Positions 6,760 through 13,737 of a stretch of 14,775 nucleotides of DNA are shown here, in pieces. The notes under the pieces are model-generated. The model was not told where the DNA came from. It saw only the letters and a list, made by a program, of their open reading frames with translations, and did not search any database. Positions within the stretch are counted from its first letter, which is position 1; every line of letters begins with the position of its first letter. Where the stretch lies: NCBI GenBank assembly GCA_012514615.1, contig JAAYZY010000133.1:1-14775 (forward strand), given 5' to 3'. The position numbers were made by a program, and so were the translations under genes. This DNA comes from Chloroflexota bacterium (lineage in GTDB: Bacteria > Chloroflexota > Anaerolineae > DTPP01).

Positions 6760-6788
6760 TTGCTCGAGCCCCGGGGATATGCTATAAT
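6760..6788 (+). promoter_or_regulatory. Strong extended -10 promoter of the CdsZ-type gene
   Basis: TTGCTC (6760-6765), a 17-nt spacer and a perfect TATAAT (6783-6788), with TG at 6780-6781 (TGC-TATAAT), form the best promoter match in the window. Transcription would start near 6795, about 46 nt before the ATG at 6841. Confidence 0.7.
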
Positions 6789-6840
6789 GCCCGCATCGTT
6801 GTCTCCACGGTCTACCCACGTACACAGAAGGGAAAACCGC

Positions 6841-7545
6841 ATGAACGATTCCGCGCTGTTCTACCGGCTTCAGATGCTGGACGTGGAAGCAGACGAGGGC
6901 CAGCGGCGGCTGCAGGAGATTGCGGCCCTGCTGAGCGGCAACGAGGCGTTGGCGGAAGCGCGGCGGGTGCTGGGCCAGGCCCAGGCGGCTCTCTCGACGG
7001 CGCAGGCTGCCCTGCGGGAGCTAGAGCTGCAATCCCAGAGCCTGGCGGAGAAGACCGAGACCACGGAACGGCGGCTCTACAGCGGTCAGGTGCGCAACCC
7101 CAAGGAACTGGCCGGGCTGGAGGAGGAGCATCAGTACCTCCTGCGGCGGCGGCTGAGCCTGGACGAGGAGCTTCTGGAGGCCATGGTGGCGCTGGAAGAG
7201 GCCAGCGACCAGGAGCAGGCGGCCCAGGCGGTGGTGCAGACGCTAGAGGCGGAGTGGGCAGAGGCTCGGGTGGCCCTCCGAGATGAACAGGCGTCGCTCC
7301 AGGCTCGCCTGGCAGAGTTGGCGGTCCAGCGCCAGCCTCTGGCGGCCCAGGTCAAGACCGACGACCTGCGTCTGTATGAGGGGCTCCGCCCCCGTCGCGG
7401 AGGTCGGGCGGTGGCGTTGGTGCGGGGGCGTGTCTGCCAGGGCTGTGGGATGGCCGTGCCTACGGCGTTTCTGAGCCGGGTGCGTGATGCAGAGGAGCTG
7501 ATGCGCTGCCCCAACTGCGACCGCATCCTGACCCTGGGCAACTGA
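6841..7545 (+). CDS. CdsZ/DUF164-type coiled-coil zinc-ribbon protein
   Basis: The 234-residue protein has a long heptad-like alpha-helical region, rich in Ala, Glu, Gln and Leu, at about 8-175, followed by a C-terminal zinc ribbon. The ligands are C199-x2-C202 and C223-x2-C226. The segment LYSGQVRNPKELAGLEEE (79-96) is the most recognisable family signature. The family (zf-RING_7, formerly DUF164) is widespread in bacteria. The chlamydial member CdsZ regulates a type III secretion ATPase, but the role in bacteria without that system is not established. ATG 6841 is chosen because AAGGGA lies 7-8 nt upstream and the family N-terminus begins here. The frame is open upstream to 6532, but that stretch contains the promoter. 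Binding of nucleic acid or a partner protein is possible but not shown by the sequence. Confidence 0.92.
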   Translation: MNDSALFYRLQMLDVEADEGQRRLQEIAALLSGNEALAEARRVLGQAQAALSTAQAALRELELQSQSLAEKTETTERRLYSGQVRNPKELAGLEEEHQYLLRRRLSLDEELLEAMVALEEASDQEQAAQAVVQTLEAEWAEARVALRDEQASLQARLAELAVQRQPLAAQVKTDDLRLYEGLRPRRGGRAVALVRGRVCQGCGMAVPTAFLSRVRDAEELMRCPNCDRILTLGN

Positions 7546-7640
7546 ACAGCCGGCCCACTGCCACGACTCTGGTTCGTCCCGACAACGATGCAGGCATTCA
7601 AGCAATCCTGAGCAAAGACGCTAACGGAAAGGGACCATGT

Positions 7641-8843
7641 ATGGCAAAGATCGTCATCCCTGATGGGAGCGAGTTCCCATCCACCGCAGAGGTGGTGGTG
7701 ATCGGAGGGGGGATCCTGGGGGCGGCCACGGCGTTCTATGCCAGCCGAGCCGGCCTGCAGGCCGTGGTGCTGGAGATGCGGGAAGGGCTGGCCAGCCTGA
7801 CCACCGCGGCCTCGGAAGAGTGCTTTCGGGCCCAGTTCAGCGAGGCCGAGAACGTGGAGATGATGCTGGCCAGCATCCAGGTCTACGAGACCTTCGCCGA
7901 TCTGATCGGCATCCCGGACTACGGCATCAGCCTGCGTCAGCAGGGCTACCTGTTCCTGAGCGATAGCCCCGACGCCCCCACCAAGCTGCAAGAGCGAGTG
8001 CAGCACCAACAGCGCATCGGCTTGGCGGATGTAGAGTATCTCAGCGGCGATGAGGTGCGCAGGCGCTTCCCATGGGCCGGGCCGGCGGTAACGGCGGCCA
8101 CCTATCGGGCCAAAGACGGTTGGCTGTCGGCCCACGAGGCCACCTACGGCTTCGCCAAGGGCAGCGCGGCGCAGTTCCTGCTGCGCACTAAGGCTCTGGG
8201 CCTCCGCACCGACGCCCACGGGGTCTGCGCGGTGGAGACGTCTCGCGGCGTGATCGAGACGCGCCAGGTGGTGGCGGCGGCGGGGCCGTTCTCTGGGGAA
8301 GTGGCCCAACTGGCTGGGTTGGACCTGCCGCTGACGGCCGTGCGCCGCCAGAAGGTGATTCTGGCGCCAGACCCGCTGATCCCATCCGACGCGCCCATGA
8401 CCATCGACGACGTGGGCGGCGCGTATTGGCGGCCGGAGGTGGGTGGGGCGGCCATCGGGTGGGCATTGCCGGAAGAGCCCGGCCGCCCTGTGGAGAAGGT
8501 ACCCACGGATTGGACCTTCCCGGCCCTGGCGCTGGAGGAGGTGAGCCGGCTGGCGCCGTTCTGGAGCCAGGTGGCCGAACGGCTGACCCGGGCCAACGTC
8601 TTCCTCAGCGCCGGGCAGTACACCATGACCCCTGACTCCAAGCCGATCCTTGGGCCGTGTGGGGTGCCGGGCCTGTTCCTGAACGCCGGCTACAGCGGCC
8701 ACGGCATCATGGCCGCGCCGGAGGGTAGCCGCATGGTGGTGGAGATGATGCTGGGCCGCCTGGATGCCGAGACCAGTCCCTTCGGTCTGGCGCGCTTCAA
8801 GGGGGCCCAGGGGCGCCTGCAGACGGAGAGAATGGTCATCTGA
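7641..8843 (+). CDS. FAD-dependent oxidoreductase of the DAO family (sarcosine oxidase beta / glycine oxidase-like)
   Basis: The 400-residue flavoprotein probably oxidises an amine such as an N-methyl or D-amino acid. The Rossmann dinucleotide motif VVVIGGGILGAATAF spans 18-32, with E45 at the end of the second strand as the expected ribose ligand. The segment RAQFSEAENVEMM (63-75) resembles the substrate-domain entry of sarcosine-oxidase beta-type proteins. The C-terminal FAD-closing region PDSKPILGP (331-339) and LFLNAGYSGHGIMAAPEGS (345-363) is intact. The exact substrate cannot be read. ATG 7641 follows GGAAAGGGA by 7 nt; an ATG at 7637 is out of frame. It lies 95 nt after the CdsZ-type gene and 75 nt before the response-regulator gene, with no clear promoter or terminator in either gap, so co-transcription with neighbours is possible. 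No alpha, gamma or delta sarcosine oxidase subunit is adjacent, which argues for a single-subunit or differently partnered enzyme. Confidence 0.92.
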   Translation: MAKIVIPDGSEFPSTAEVVVIGGGILGAATAFYASRAGLQAVVLEMREGLASLTTAASEECFRAQFSEAENVEMMLASIQVYETFADLIGIPDYGISLRQQGYLFLSDSPDAPTKLQERVQHQQRIGLADVEYLSGDEVRRRFPWAGPAVTAATYRAKDGWLSAHEATYGFAKGSAAQFLLRTKALGLRTDAHGVCAVETSRGVIETRQVVAAAGPFSGEVAQLAGLDLPLTAVRRQKVILAPDPLIPSDAPMTIDDVGGAYWRPEVGGAAIGWALPEEPGRPVEKVPTDWTFPALALEEVSRLAPFWSQVAERLTRANVFLSAGQYTMTPDSKPILGPCGVPGLFLNAGYSGHGIMAAPEGSRMVVEMMLGRLDAETSPFGLARFKGAQGRLQTERMVI

Positions 8844-8918
8844 CGGCATTGGCATGGGGTGCGCAGCATCCGGCAGTGAGGTCGTTGGCAGCCTGCAGGC
8901 AGATGAGAGGCAAGACGG

Positions 8919-10061
8919 ATGGCAGAACGAATCTTGGTGGTGGATGACGAACCGGCAGCGTTGAAGCTCATCAGCTATGCCCTACGGCGGGAAGGCTACG
9001 AAGTGGTGACTGCCGCCAATGGCCTGGAGGCGCTGACGGCGGTGCGCGACCACGAGGTCGACCTGGCTATCCTGGATGTGATGATGCCGGTGATGGACGG
9101 CTTCGAGCTCTGCCGACGGCTGCGCAGCAACCCGCAGACGGCTGCCCTGCCGGTCATCTTCCTCACAGCGCGCGCCGTGGTCAGCGACAAGGCCTCGGGT
9201 TTCCGTTCCGGCGCTGACGAGTACGTGACCAAGCCTGTGCTGCCCAAGGAGCTGGTGCGGCAGGTGCGGGCCCTGCTGCAAAGGGCCAAGACGGCGAACC
9301 GCGGCCGGCTGCGGGCTCCGGGCCTGAGCATCGCCTTTGTGGGGGCCAAAGGGGGGGTGGGCACCTCCACCTTGGCCGCGAACGCCGCCAGCGTCCTGGC
9401 CCAAGAGGGCCGCTCGGTCCTCCTGGCCGACCTGAGCCCCAGCGCCGTGTCGGTGGTGGAGGCCGTGGGCATCGGGCCCAGCGCGGGCCTGGGCGCTTTG
9501 CTGGGGCGAGAGCCCCTGCAGCTCACCCCTTGGGACCTGGAGCCGTTCTTGGTGGAGGTGGCAGGCCTGCGGGTGCTGCCGCCCCTCACAGCCTGGTTGC
9601 CTCGGCAGGGCTTGGTTGGGCTCTTGGCCGAGCACCTGCCGCTTCTGGCTGACCTGGTGGTGCTGGACCTGGGGGGCGCGCCCTTCTGTACCAGCCGCGA
9701 GGCGCTGCGCCGGGTGGATCGGGTGGCATTGGTGTCGGAAGCCACCCCGGTGGGCGTGCAAGCCCTCCAGCGCGGCTGGGCGCTTCTGGGCGAGCTGGAG
9801 AAGACCCACGAGGCGGAGGTCGTTCTGGTCCACCGCACCCGCTTCGCCGCTGTGGTGCGGGCTCCCGACGTGGCGCAGGTCCTGGGGCACGAGGTCTTCT
9901 CCGTCACCCCGGCCCCTGAGCTGGCCGAGCAGCCTGTGCGGGTGCTGAAGCCGTTGGCCGTGGCCCAGCCCGAAGGGATGTTCGCCATTCAGGTGCGCGA
10001 GCTCACCGCCCGGCTTGCTCGCGCTCGCCGAACTGTTTCGGCGGAGGGAACGCCGGCCTGA
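8919..10061 (+). CDS. Response-regulator receiver domain fused to a CpaE/MinD-like ATPase
   Basis: The 380-residue protein joins two domains. The N-terminal receiver (about 1-123) has a complete phosphorylation site: D9 and D10, phospho-acceptor D53 in LDVMMPVMDG, T83 and K105. The C-terminal part (about 136-375) is a ParA/MinD-type P-loop domain: FVGAKGGVGTSTLAANAA (140-157), a Walker A' strand ending at D171 and Walker B VVLDLGG (247-253). The P-loop keeps the ParA-type signature lysine (K144), but the usual Walker lysine position is T149. Degenerate P-loops are known among CpaE proteins, which localise pilus or secretion machinery. No pilus genes (cpaF, tadB/C) are adjacent and no histidine kinase is present, so it is an orphan here. 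ATG 8919 follows GAGAGG by 8 nt. Confidence 0.92.
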   Translation: MAERILVVDDEPAALKLISYALRREGYEVVTAANGLEALTAVRDHEVDLAILDVMMPVMDGFELCRRLRSNPQTAALPVIFLTARAVVSDKASGFRSGADEYVTKPVLPKELVRQVRALLQRAKTANRGRLRAPGLSIAFVGAKGGVGTSTLAANAASVLAQEGRSVLLADLSPSAVSVVEAVGIGPSAGLGALLGREPLQLTPWDLEPFLVEVAGLRVLPPLTAWLPRQGLVGLLAEHLPLLADLVVLDLGGAPFCTSREALRRVDRVALVSEATPVGVQALQRGWALLGELEKTHEAEVVLVHRTRFAAVVRAPDVAQVLGHEVFSVTPAPELAEQPVRVLKPLAVAQPEGMFAIQVRELTARLARARRTVSAEGTPA

Positions 10062-10072
10062 GTAGGCCCGAC

Positions 10073-10078
10073 AGGGAG
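10073..10078 (+). promoter_or_regulatory. Ribosome-binding site deciding the start of nfi
   Basis: AGGGAG ends 5 nt before GTG 10084. Because its last base is the first base of the alternative GTG at 10078, that codon could not use it. This favours the shorter protein. Confidence 0.5.
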
Positions 10079-10083
10079 TGCCT

Positions 10084-10770
10084 GTGGTTGCTGTGCCCCT
10101 TCTGACCGACTGGCCCCATACGGCGGCTGAAGCCGTGGCGGTGCAGCGGGCTCTGGCCGAGCAGGTGCAGACGGGAGGTTGGCCCGGGCGCGTGGCCCTG
10201 GTGGCCGGGGTAGACGTGAGCGTGCGTGGGGGCTTGGCTCGCGCCGCTGTGGCCGTGCTGAGCTACCCGGCGCTGCGTCTGGAGGCTTGGGCCACGGCCA
10301 CGCGCCCTGTGGAGTTCCCCTACGTTCCGGGCCTGTTGGCGTTCCGCGAGCTGCCTGTGGTGCTGCAGGCGCTGGCGGCCCTGGCCGTGGAGCCAGACCT
10401 CTACCTGTGTGACGCCCAGGGGGTGGCGCACCCGCGCCGCTTGGGGCTGGCCAGCCACCTGGGGGTTCTGCTGGATAGACCGACCATCGGCTGCGCCAAG
10501 AGCCGCCTCTGCGGCGAGCCGGCCGGCCCTCTGTCGCTGGAGCAGGGCAGCCAGACGCCGCTGCTGGGGCGCGATGGTCAGGAGATCGGCGCGGTAGTGC
10601 GCACACGCCAGGGGGTGCGCCCCCTCTATGTGTCGGTGGGGCACCGTGTGGCCCTGGCCCAGGCTGTGGCGTTCACCCTGAGCTGCCACGGTGGCGTGCG
10701 CTTGCCGGAACCGACGCGGCAGGCCCACCGCCTGGCGGCATTCCCAGAAGAGGGGGAGGGGAGACGGTGA
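10084..10770 (+). CDS. nfi: Endonuclease V (deoxyinosine 3' endonuclease)
   Basis: Endonuclease V cleaves the second phosphodiester 3' of deoxyinosine in deaminated DNA; some homologues act on inosine in RNA. From this start the protein has 228 residues, the usual size. The metal-binding and active residues are present: D44 in AGVDVS, E89 in YVPGLLAFRE, D110 and H116 in DAQGVAHPRR, and K139 in GCAK. Numbering from this start agrees closely with well-studied homologues. The C-terminal PLYVSVGHRV block is also present. GTG 10084 is chosen because AGGGAG (10073-10078) lies 5 nt upstream; GTG 10078 would overlap that site but cannot be excluded. It begins about 22 nt after the receiver-ATPase gene, and its stop overlaps the Sir2 start (GTGA). 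Confidence 0.95.
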   Translation: MVAVPLLTDWPHTAAEAVAVQRALAEQVQTGGWPGRVALVAGVDVSVRGGLARAAVAVLSYPALRLEAWATATRPVEFPYVPGLLAFRELPVVLQALAALAVEPDLYLCDAQGVAHPRRLGLASHLGVLLDRPTIGCAKSRLCGEPAGPLSLEQGSQTPLLGRDGQEIGAVVRTRQGVRPLYVSVGHRVALAQAVAFTLSCHGGVRLPEPTRQAHRLAAFPEEGEGRR

Positions 10771-11567
10771 CCGACAACGCACAGCGGCAACCTGGCCCCT
10801 CAACCGAACAGGCCCAGCTCGTTGAGGCTGCGGCCAGGCTGCTGCTGCAGGCCCATCATGCCGTAGCTCTCACCGGCGCCGGCCTCAGCACGCCTTCCGG
10901 CATCCCCGATTTCCGCAGCCCTACCACTGGCCTCTGGGCCCAGGTGGACCCCATGGAGGTGGCCTCCATCTGGAGCTTCCGACGCCGACCAGAGCGGTTC
11001 TTCGCCTGGCTGGGCCCTCTGGCCCAGGCCCTGTTGCACGCCCGGCCCAACCCAGCCCACTTGGCGCTAGCCCAGTTGGAGGCCAGCGGCTACCTGCGCG
11101 CCGTCATCACCCAGAACATCGACAGCCTTCACCAGGCGGCCGGCTCACGACGGGTCATCGAGCTGCACGGACACGTGCGCACCGCCACCTGCACACGCTG
11201 CTACACCATTCACCAGGTGGACCCCTACCTTCGGTCGTGTACGCTGGAGGGCCGCGTGCCGCGCTGCTCGTGCGGCGGCGTGTTGAAGCCCGACGTCATC
11301 CTCATGGGCGAGGACCTGCCCCATGAGACCTTCCAGGCGGCCCTGGAGGAGGTGCGGGCCTGCGACGTCTTGCTGGTGGCGGGTACCTCGCTGGAGGTGG
11401 CGCCGGCCGCTGAACTGCCGTTCGTGGCCCAACGCCGGGGGGCGGTGGTCATCGTGGTCAATCGGGAGCCCACGCCTATGGACGGCCACGCGACCGTGGT
11501 GCTTCGGGGGGACGTGGCCTGGGCCGTACCGGCTGTGGTGGCGGCCATGCTTTCGCCGGACGTCTAG
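10767..11567 (+). CDS. Sir2-family NAD-dependent protein deacetylase (sirtuin)
   Basis: Sirtuins remove acyl groups from lysines, consuming NAD and giving nicotinamide and O-acyl-ADP-ribose. The 266-residue protein has GAGLSTPSGIPDFRS (37-51), TQNIDSLH (115-122), catalytic H134 in ELHGH, GTS (206-208) and VNRE (231-234). The structural zinc ligands are C142-x2-C145 and C167-x-C169; the second pair has one residue between cysteines rather than the commonest two. I do not see the Tyr-x2-Arg acyl-pocket motif of desuccinylases after the first motif, so plain deacetylation is more likely; this is inference. The GTG start overlaps the endonuclease V stop by 4 nt (GTGA), with a GGGAGGGG ribosome-binding site just upstream, so translation is probably coupled. 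A strong hairpin terminator follows 25 nt after the stop. Confidence 0.95.
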   Translation: MTDNAQRQPGPSTEQAQLVEAAARLLLQAHHAVALTGAGLSTPSGIPDFRSPTTGLWAQVDPMEVASIWSFRRRPERFFAWLGPLAQALLHARPNPAHLALAQLEASGYLRAVITQNIDSLHQAAGSRRVIELHGHVRTATCTRCYTIHQVDPYLRSCTLEGRVPRCSCGGVLKPDVILMGEDLPHETFQAALEEVRACDVLLVAGTSLEVAPAAELPFVAQRRGAVVIVVNREPTPMDGHATVVLRGDVAWAVPAVVAAMLSPDV

Positions 11568-11592
11568 CCCGACGGCTGCGATGTGGAAAAGG

Positions 11593-11622
11593 GAGAGGCC
11601 ACCCCTTGTGGGGTGGCCTCTC
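11593..11622. terminator. Bidirectional transcription terminator between convergent genes
   Basis: A 13-bp perfect stem (11593-11605 with 11610-11622) closes a 4-nt TTGT loop, extendable by one G-U pair. On the minus strand the stem is followed by a CCTTTTCC tract, giving an intrinsic terminator for the propeller gene arriving from the right. On the plus strand the tail is less U-rich (CTCTGTTGG), so termination of the Sir2 transcript may be less efficient. Confidence 0.85.
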
Positions 11623-11645
11623 TGTTGGCTGCCGCGGACTGGTTC

Positions 11646-13607
11646 TTAGGTAGCGGAGCGGAAGGCCAGCGGCAGGTACTTCCATGCCGAGATCGGCCCC
11701 TGCACCGTGAGGGTGACATCCACCCACTTGAAGCGATCGGTGGCGCCGCGCCCACTGTCGAAGATGATGGTGGCGATGTAGGTGCCAGGCTCCAGAGCGG
11801 CCGTGTGGAAGGTCGCGACCACGAGGCCCGGCGTGGTGCCAGACTCAGGGGTCACGCTCAGCCATTCCACAGCCTCATGGGCACCGATCAGCCCGTCCAG
11901 GTCGGTCTGCACACCCTCTTCCGACACGGCCACTTCGGTCAGCGGCGCCGATTCCATCTGCGCCAGCACCTGCTGCCAAGCCACGGCCGGGATGACCGCG
12001 GCCACCCAGTTCACGCCTCCCGCGCCGCCGCCGGACTGCCCGACGATGATCTGCTGGTTCGGGGCGCTGCCGCCCACAGGCACGTTCACGTTGAAGGAGG
12101 TGGGCGAGACCAGCAAGTCAGGCCGCTTCACCGTGACGGACACGGGGATACGGGCGATGTTGTTGGCCACGCCAGCCGTGTTGGTACGCACCACGATGCG
12201 GGTTGTGTGGGTACCCACCGGCAGGCCCGCGCCGTTCACCGACACGTTGATGTCCGTCCAGTTGGCGTTGGCCGAGCCGCTGCTTGGGGAGACCTGCACC
12301 CACGATTGCCGTGGCGTGGCCGTCCAGTTGAAGGAACTGGTAGAGGTGGAGTTGCGCACCTGCAGCTTCTGGGCTGCGGGGTTGGCGCCCTGGTACTGCA
12401 TCTCGAATTTCAGGCTGTTGGGGCTCACCTGCATGGTGGGGGTCGATACGATGCCGCTCCCGTCCAGGTCGGCCGTCGTCAGGCCGGCCCGCCAGGAGCC
12501 GGTGAAGGTGCGGTATGCGCTGAACGGTGAGGCGTAGTAGGCGCGCACCTGCCCCGCTTGCTGCATGATGATCTCAGCGCTGCCGTCGCCGTTGAGGTCG
12601 CCGGTGACGATGTCTTCCCAGCCGGTGCCTACTACCTGGTTGAGGTCCACGGTGGGTGTCCGCAAGTCACGGGCGATCAGCCCCTTGTAGGGAGATGGGA
12701 TGTTGCGCAGCAGAAGGACCTCGTCGTTGGTGGCGCCGTCCAGGTTGCCAGAGCTCACTTTGAGCCAGAAGGAGCCGAAGCCTTCAGAGTAGATCGCTTC
12801 CAGCGGGAGGCCGACGCCCTGCACCCGCAGGATGACGAAGCCAGCGCCCACGGTGGCCAAGACGTTGCGGATCACTGCGATCTCGTCCTTGCCATCGTTG
12901 TTGAAGTCGCCAGCCGCCAGGCCCACCCATTCTCTGCCGAAGCTCTCAGAGACGATCACAGCCCCGGTCTGCGGGTTGAGGATGTGCACCAGGTTCCCGT
13001 AGTCTCGAATGAGCGCCAACTCTACGCGCTCGTCGCCCACAAAGTCCCCCACCGCCATATCCCGCCAGGGGTAGTTGTAGTCGATCGTGAGAATCTGAGT
13101 CCACTGGGTGCCCGCGGTGTTGCCGTCAAAGACCACCAACTGCCACTTGTTGCCGGCGATGGTGCGGGTGGCCATGATCTCGTCGCGTCCATCCTTGTCG
13201 ATGTCGCCAGCGGCCACCATCTCCCACTGGTAGGGGGTGATGTTCCGGTCCAGCGAGGCTGCCGTGCCGCCGCGCACCACGGGGTCGTAGACCTTGAGCA
13301 AGTTGCGGCCAATGGCCACCAGTTCATGGTCGCCATCGCCGTTGAAGTCGCCGCCCACGACCTTCTGCCAGCCAGCCTCCGGCGGGTTGAACGTGACCTT
13401 CTGGGTACCCGCCACCACGTTGGGGTCTTCCACGTAGATGCGTCCGTTGCCGGTGAGCAACACCAGCTCCATATCCCCCGCGACCGCCTCAAACATCGGC
13501 TTGTCGGGGTCGCCTGCTGGCCCAGCCCACACGCCGCCGCTCGAAAGGCTGCTGATCAACAGCACGAGCCCGAGAAGCAGGCTCACCCTCTTCCGGTTTC
13601 TGGACAT
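11646..13607 (-). CDS. Secreted seven-repeat FG-GAP/VCBS beta-propeller protein with two BACON-like domains
   Basis: The 653-residue product has a signal peptide: a basic start (RNRKR), a hydrophobic core at 8-22 and probable cleavage after VWA (26-28). Seven propeller repeats follow, each with Trp about 6 residues before a GD-type loop: 86-97, 134-145, 187-198, 233-244, 287-298, 336-347 and 379-387. Repeats 1, 2, 4 and 6 keep the calcium-loop pattern D-x-[DN]-x-D-G; repeats 3 and 5 are degenerate. Two BACON-like beta-sandwich domains (about 391-494 and 497-636) share a WVQVSPSSG/EWLSVTPESG motif. The protein ends in YLPLAFRSAT. No catalytic motif is seen; surface binding or adhesion is the likely role. 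ATG 13607 follows a perfect AGGAGGT by 6 nt. The gene lies downstream of the M16 peptidase on the same strand. Confidence 0.92.
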   Translation of the reverse strand: MSRNRKRVSLLLGLVLLISSLSSGGVWAGPAGDPDKPMFEAVAGDMELVLLTGNGRIYVEDPNVVAGTQKVTFNPPEAGWQKVVGGDFNGDGDHELVAIGRNLLKVYDPVVRGGTAASLDRNITPYQWEMVAAGDIDKDGRDEIMATRTIAGNKWQLVVFDGNTAGTQWTQILTIDYNYPWRDMAVGDFVGDERVELALIRDYGNLVHILNPQTGAVIVSESFGREWVGLAAGDFNNDGKDEIAVIRNVLATVGAGFVILRVQGVGLPLEAIYSEGFGSFWLKVSSGNLDGATNDEVLLLRNIPSPYKGLIARDLRTPTVDLNQVVGTGWEDIVTGDLNGDGSAEIIMQQAGQVRAYYASPFSAYRTFTGSWRAGLTTADLDGSGIVSTPTMQVSPNSLKFEMQYQGANPAAQKLQVRNSTSTSSFNWTATPRQSWVQVSPSSGSANANWTDINVSVNGAGLPVGTHTTRIVVRTNTAGVANNIARIPVSVTVKRPDLLVSPTSFNVNVPVGGSAPNQQIIVGQSGGGAGGVNWVAAVIPAVAWQQVLAQMESAPLTEVAVSEEGVQTDLDGLIGAHEAVEWLSVTPESGTTPGLVVATFHTAALEPGTYIATIIFDSGRGATDRFKWVDVTLTVQGPISAWKYLPLAFRSAT

Positions 13608-13613
13608 CTTTTG

Positions 13614-13620
13614 ACCTCCT
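13614..13620 (-). promoter_or_regulatory. Near-consensus ribosome-binding site of the propeller gene
   Basis: AGGAGGT on the minus strand lies 6 nt before ATG 13607. It is the strongest Shine-Dalgarno sequence in the window and suggests high translation of this secreted protein. Confidence 0.7.
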
Positions 13621-13635
13621 CAGGTTTCCTTCTGA

Positions 13636-13662
13636 CCCTCTGTGGAGAGGGCCGTGCTCTCC
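13636..13662 (-). repeat. Two mutually exclusive small hairpins in the leader of the propeller gene
   Basis: CCCTCT (13636-13641) pairs with AGAGGG (13646-13651) around a 4-nt loop. GGAGAG (13644-13649) can instead pair with CTCTCC (13657-13662). Both use the same central bases, so only one can form. They lie 30-55 nt before the start codon. They may be an attenuating structure or chance. I see no clear promoter in the rest of the 130-nt gap 13608-13737. Confidence 0.2.
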
Positions 13663-13737
13663 CAGCCCAGATCGCTGGCTACACCGGTACAGACGTGTCC
13701 GATCCAGTGGGGATTCTGGCGTCGTCCTCCAAGCCGC

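Noticed and set aside
7131..8855. A 574-codon open frame on the minus strand across the CdsZ-type and FAD genes
   Set aside because: It is antisense to two recognised genes, its composition is unlike a folded protein, and it has no ribosome-binding site or family motif.
4294..9358. Seven-base G/C runs (4294-4300, 5712-5718, about 9351-9357) as phase-variation tracts
   Set aside because: Runs of this length are common in GC-rich coding DNA, all three frames are intact, and the third run encodes the conserved P-loop.
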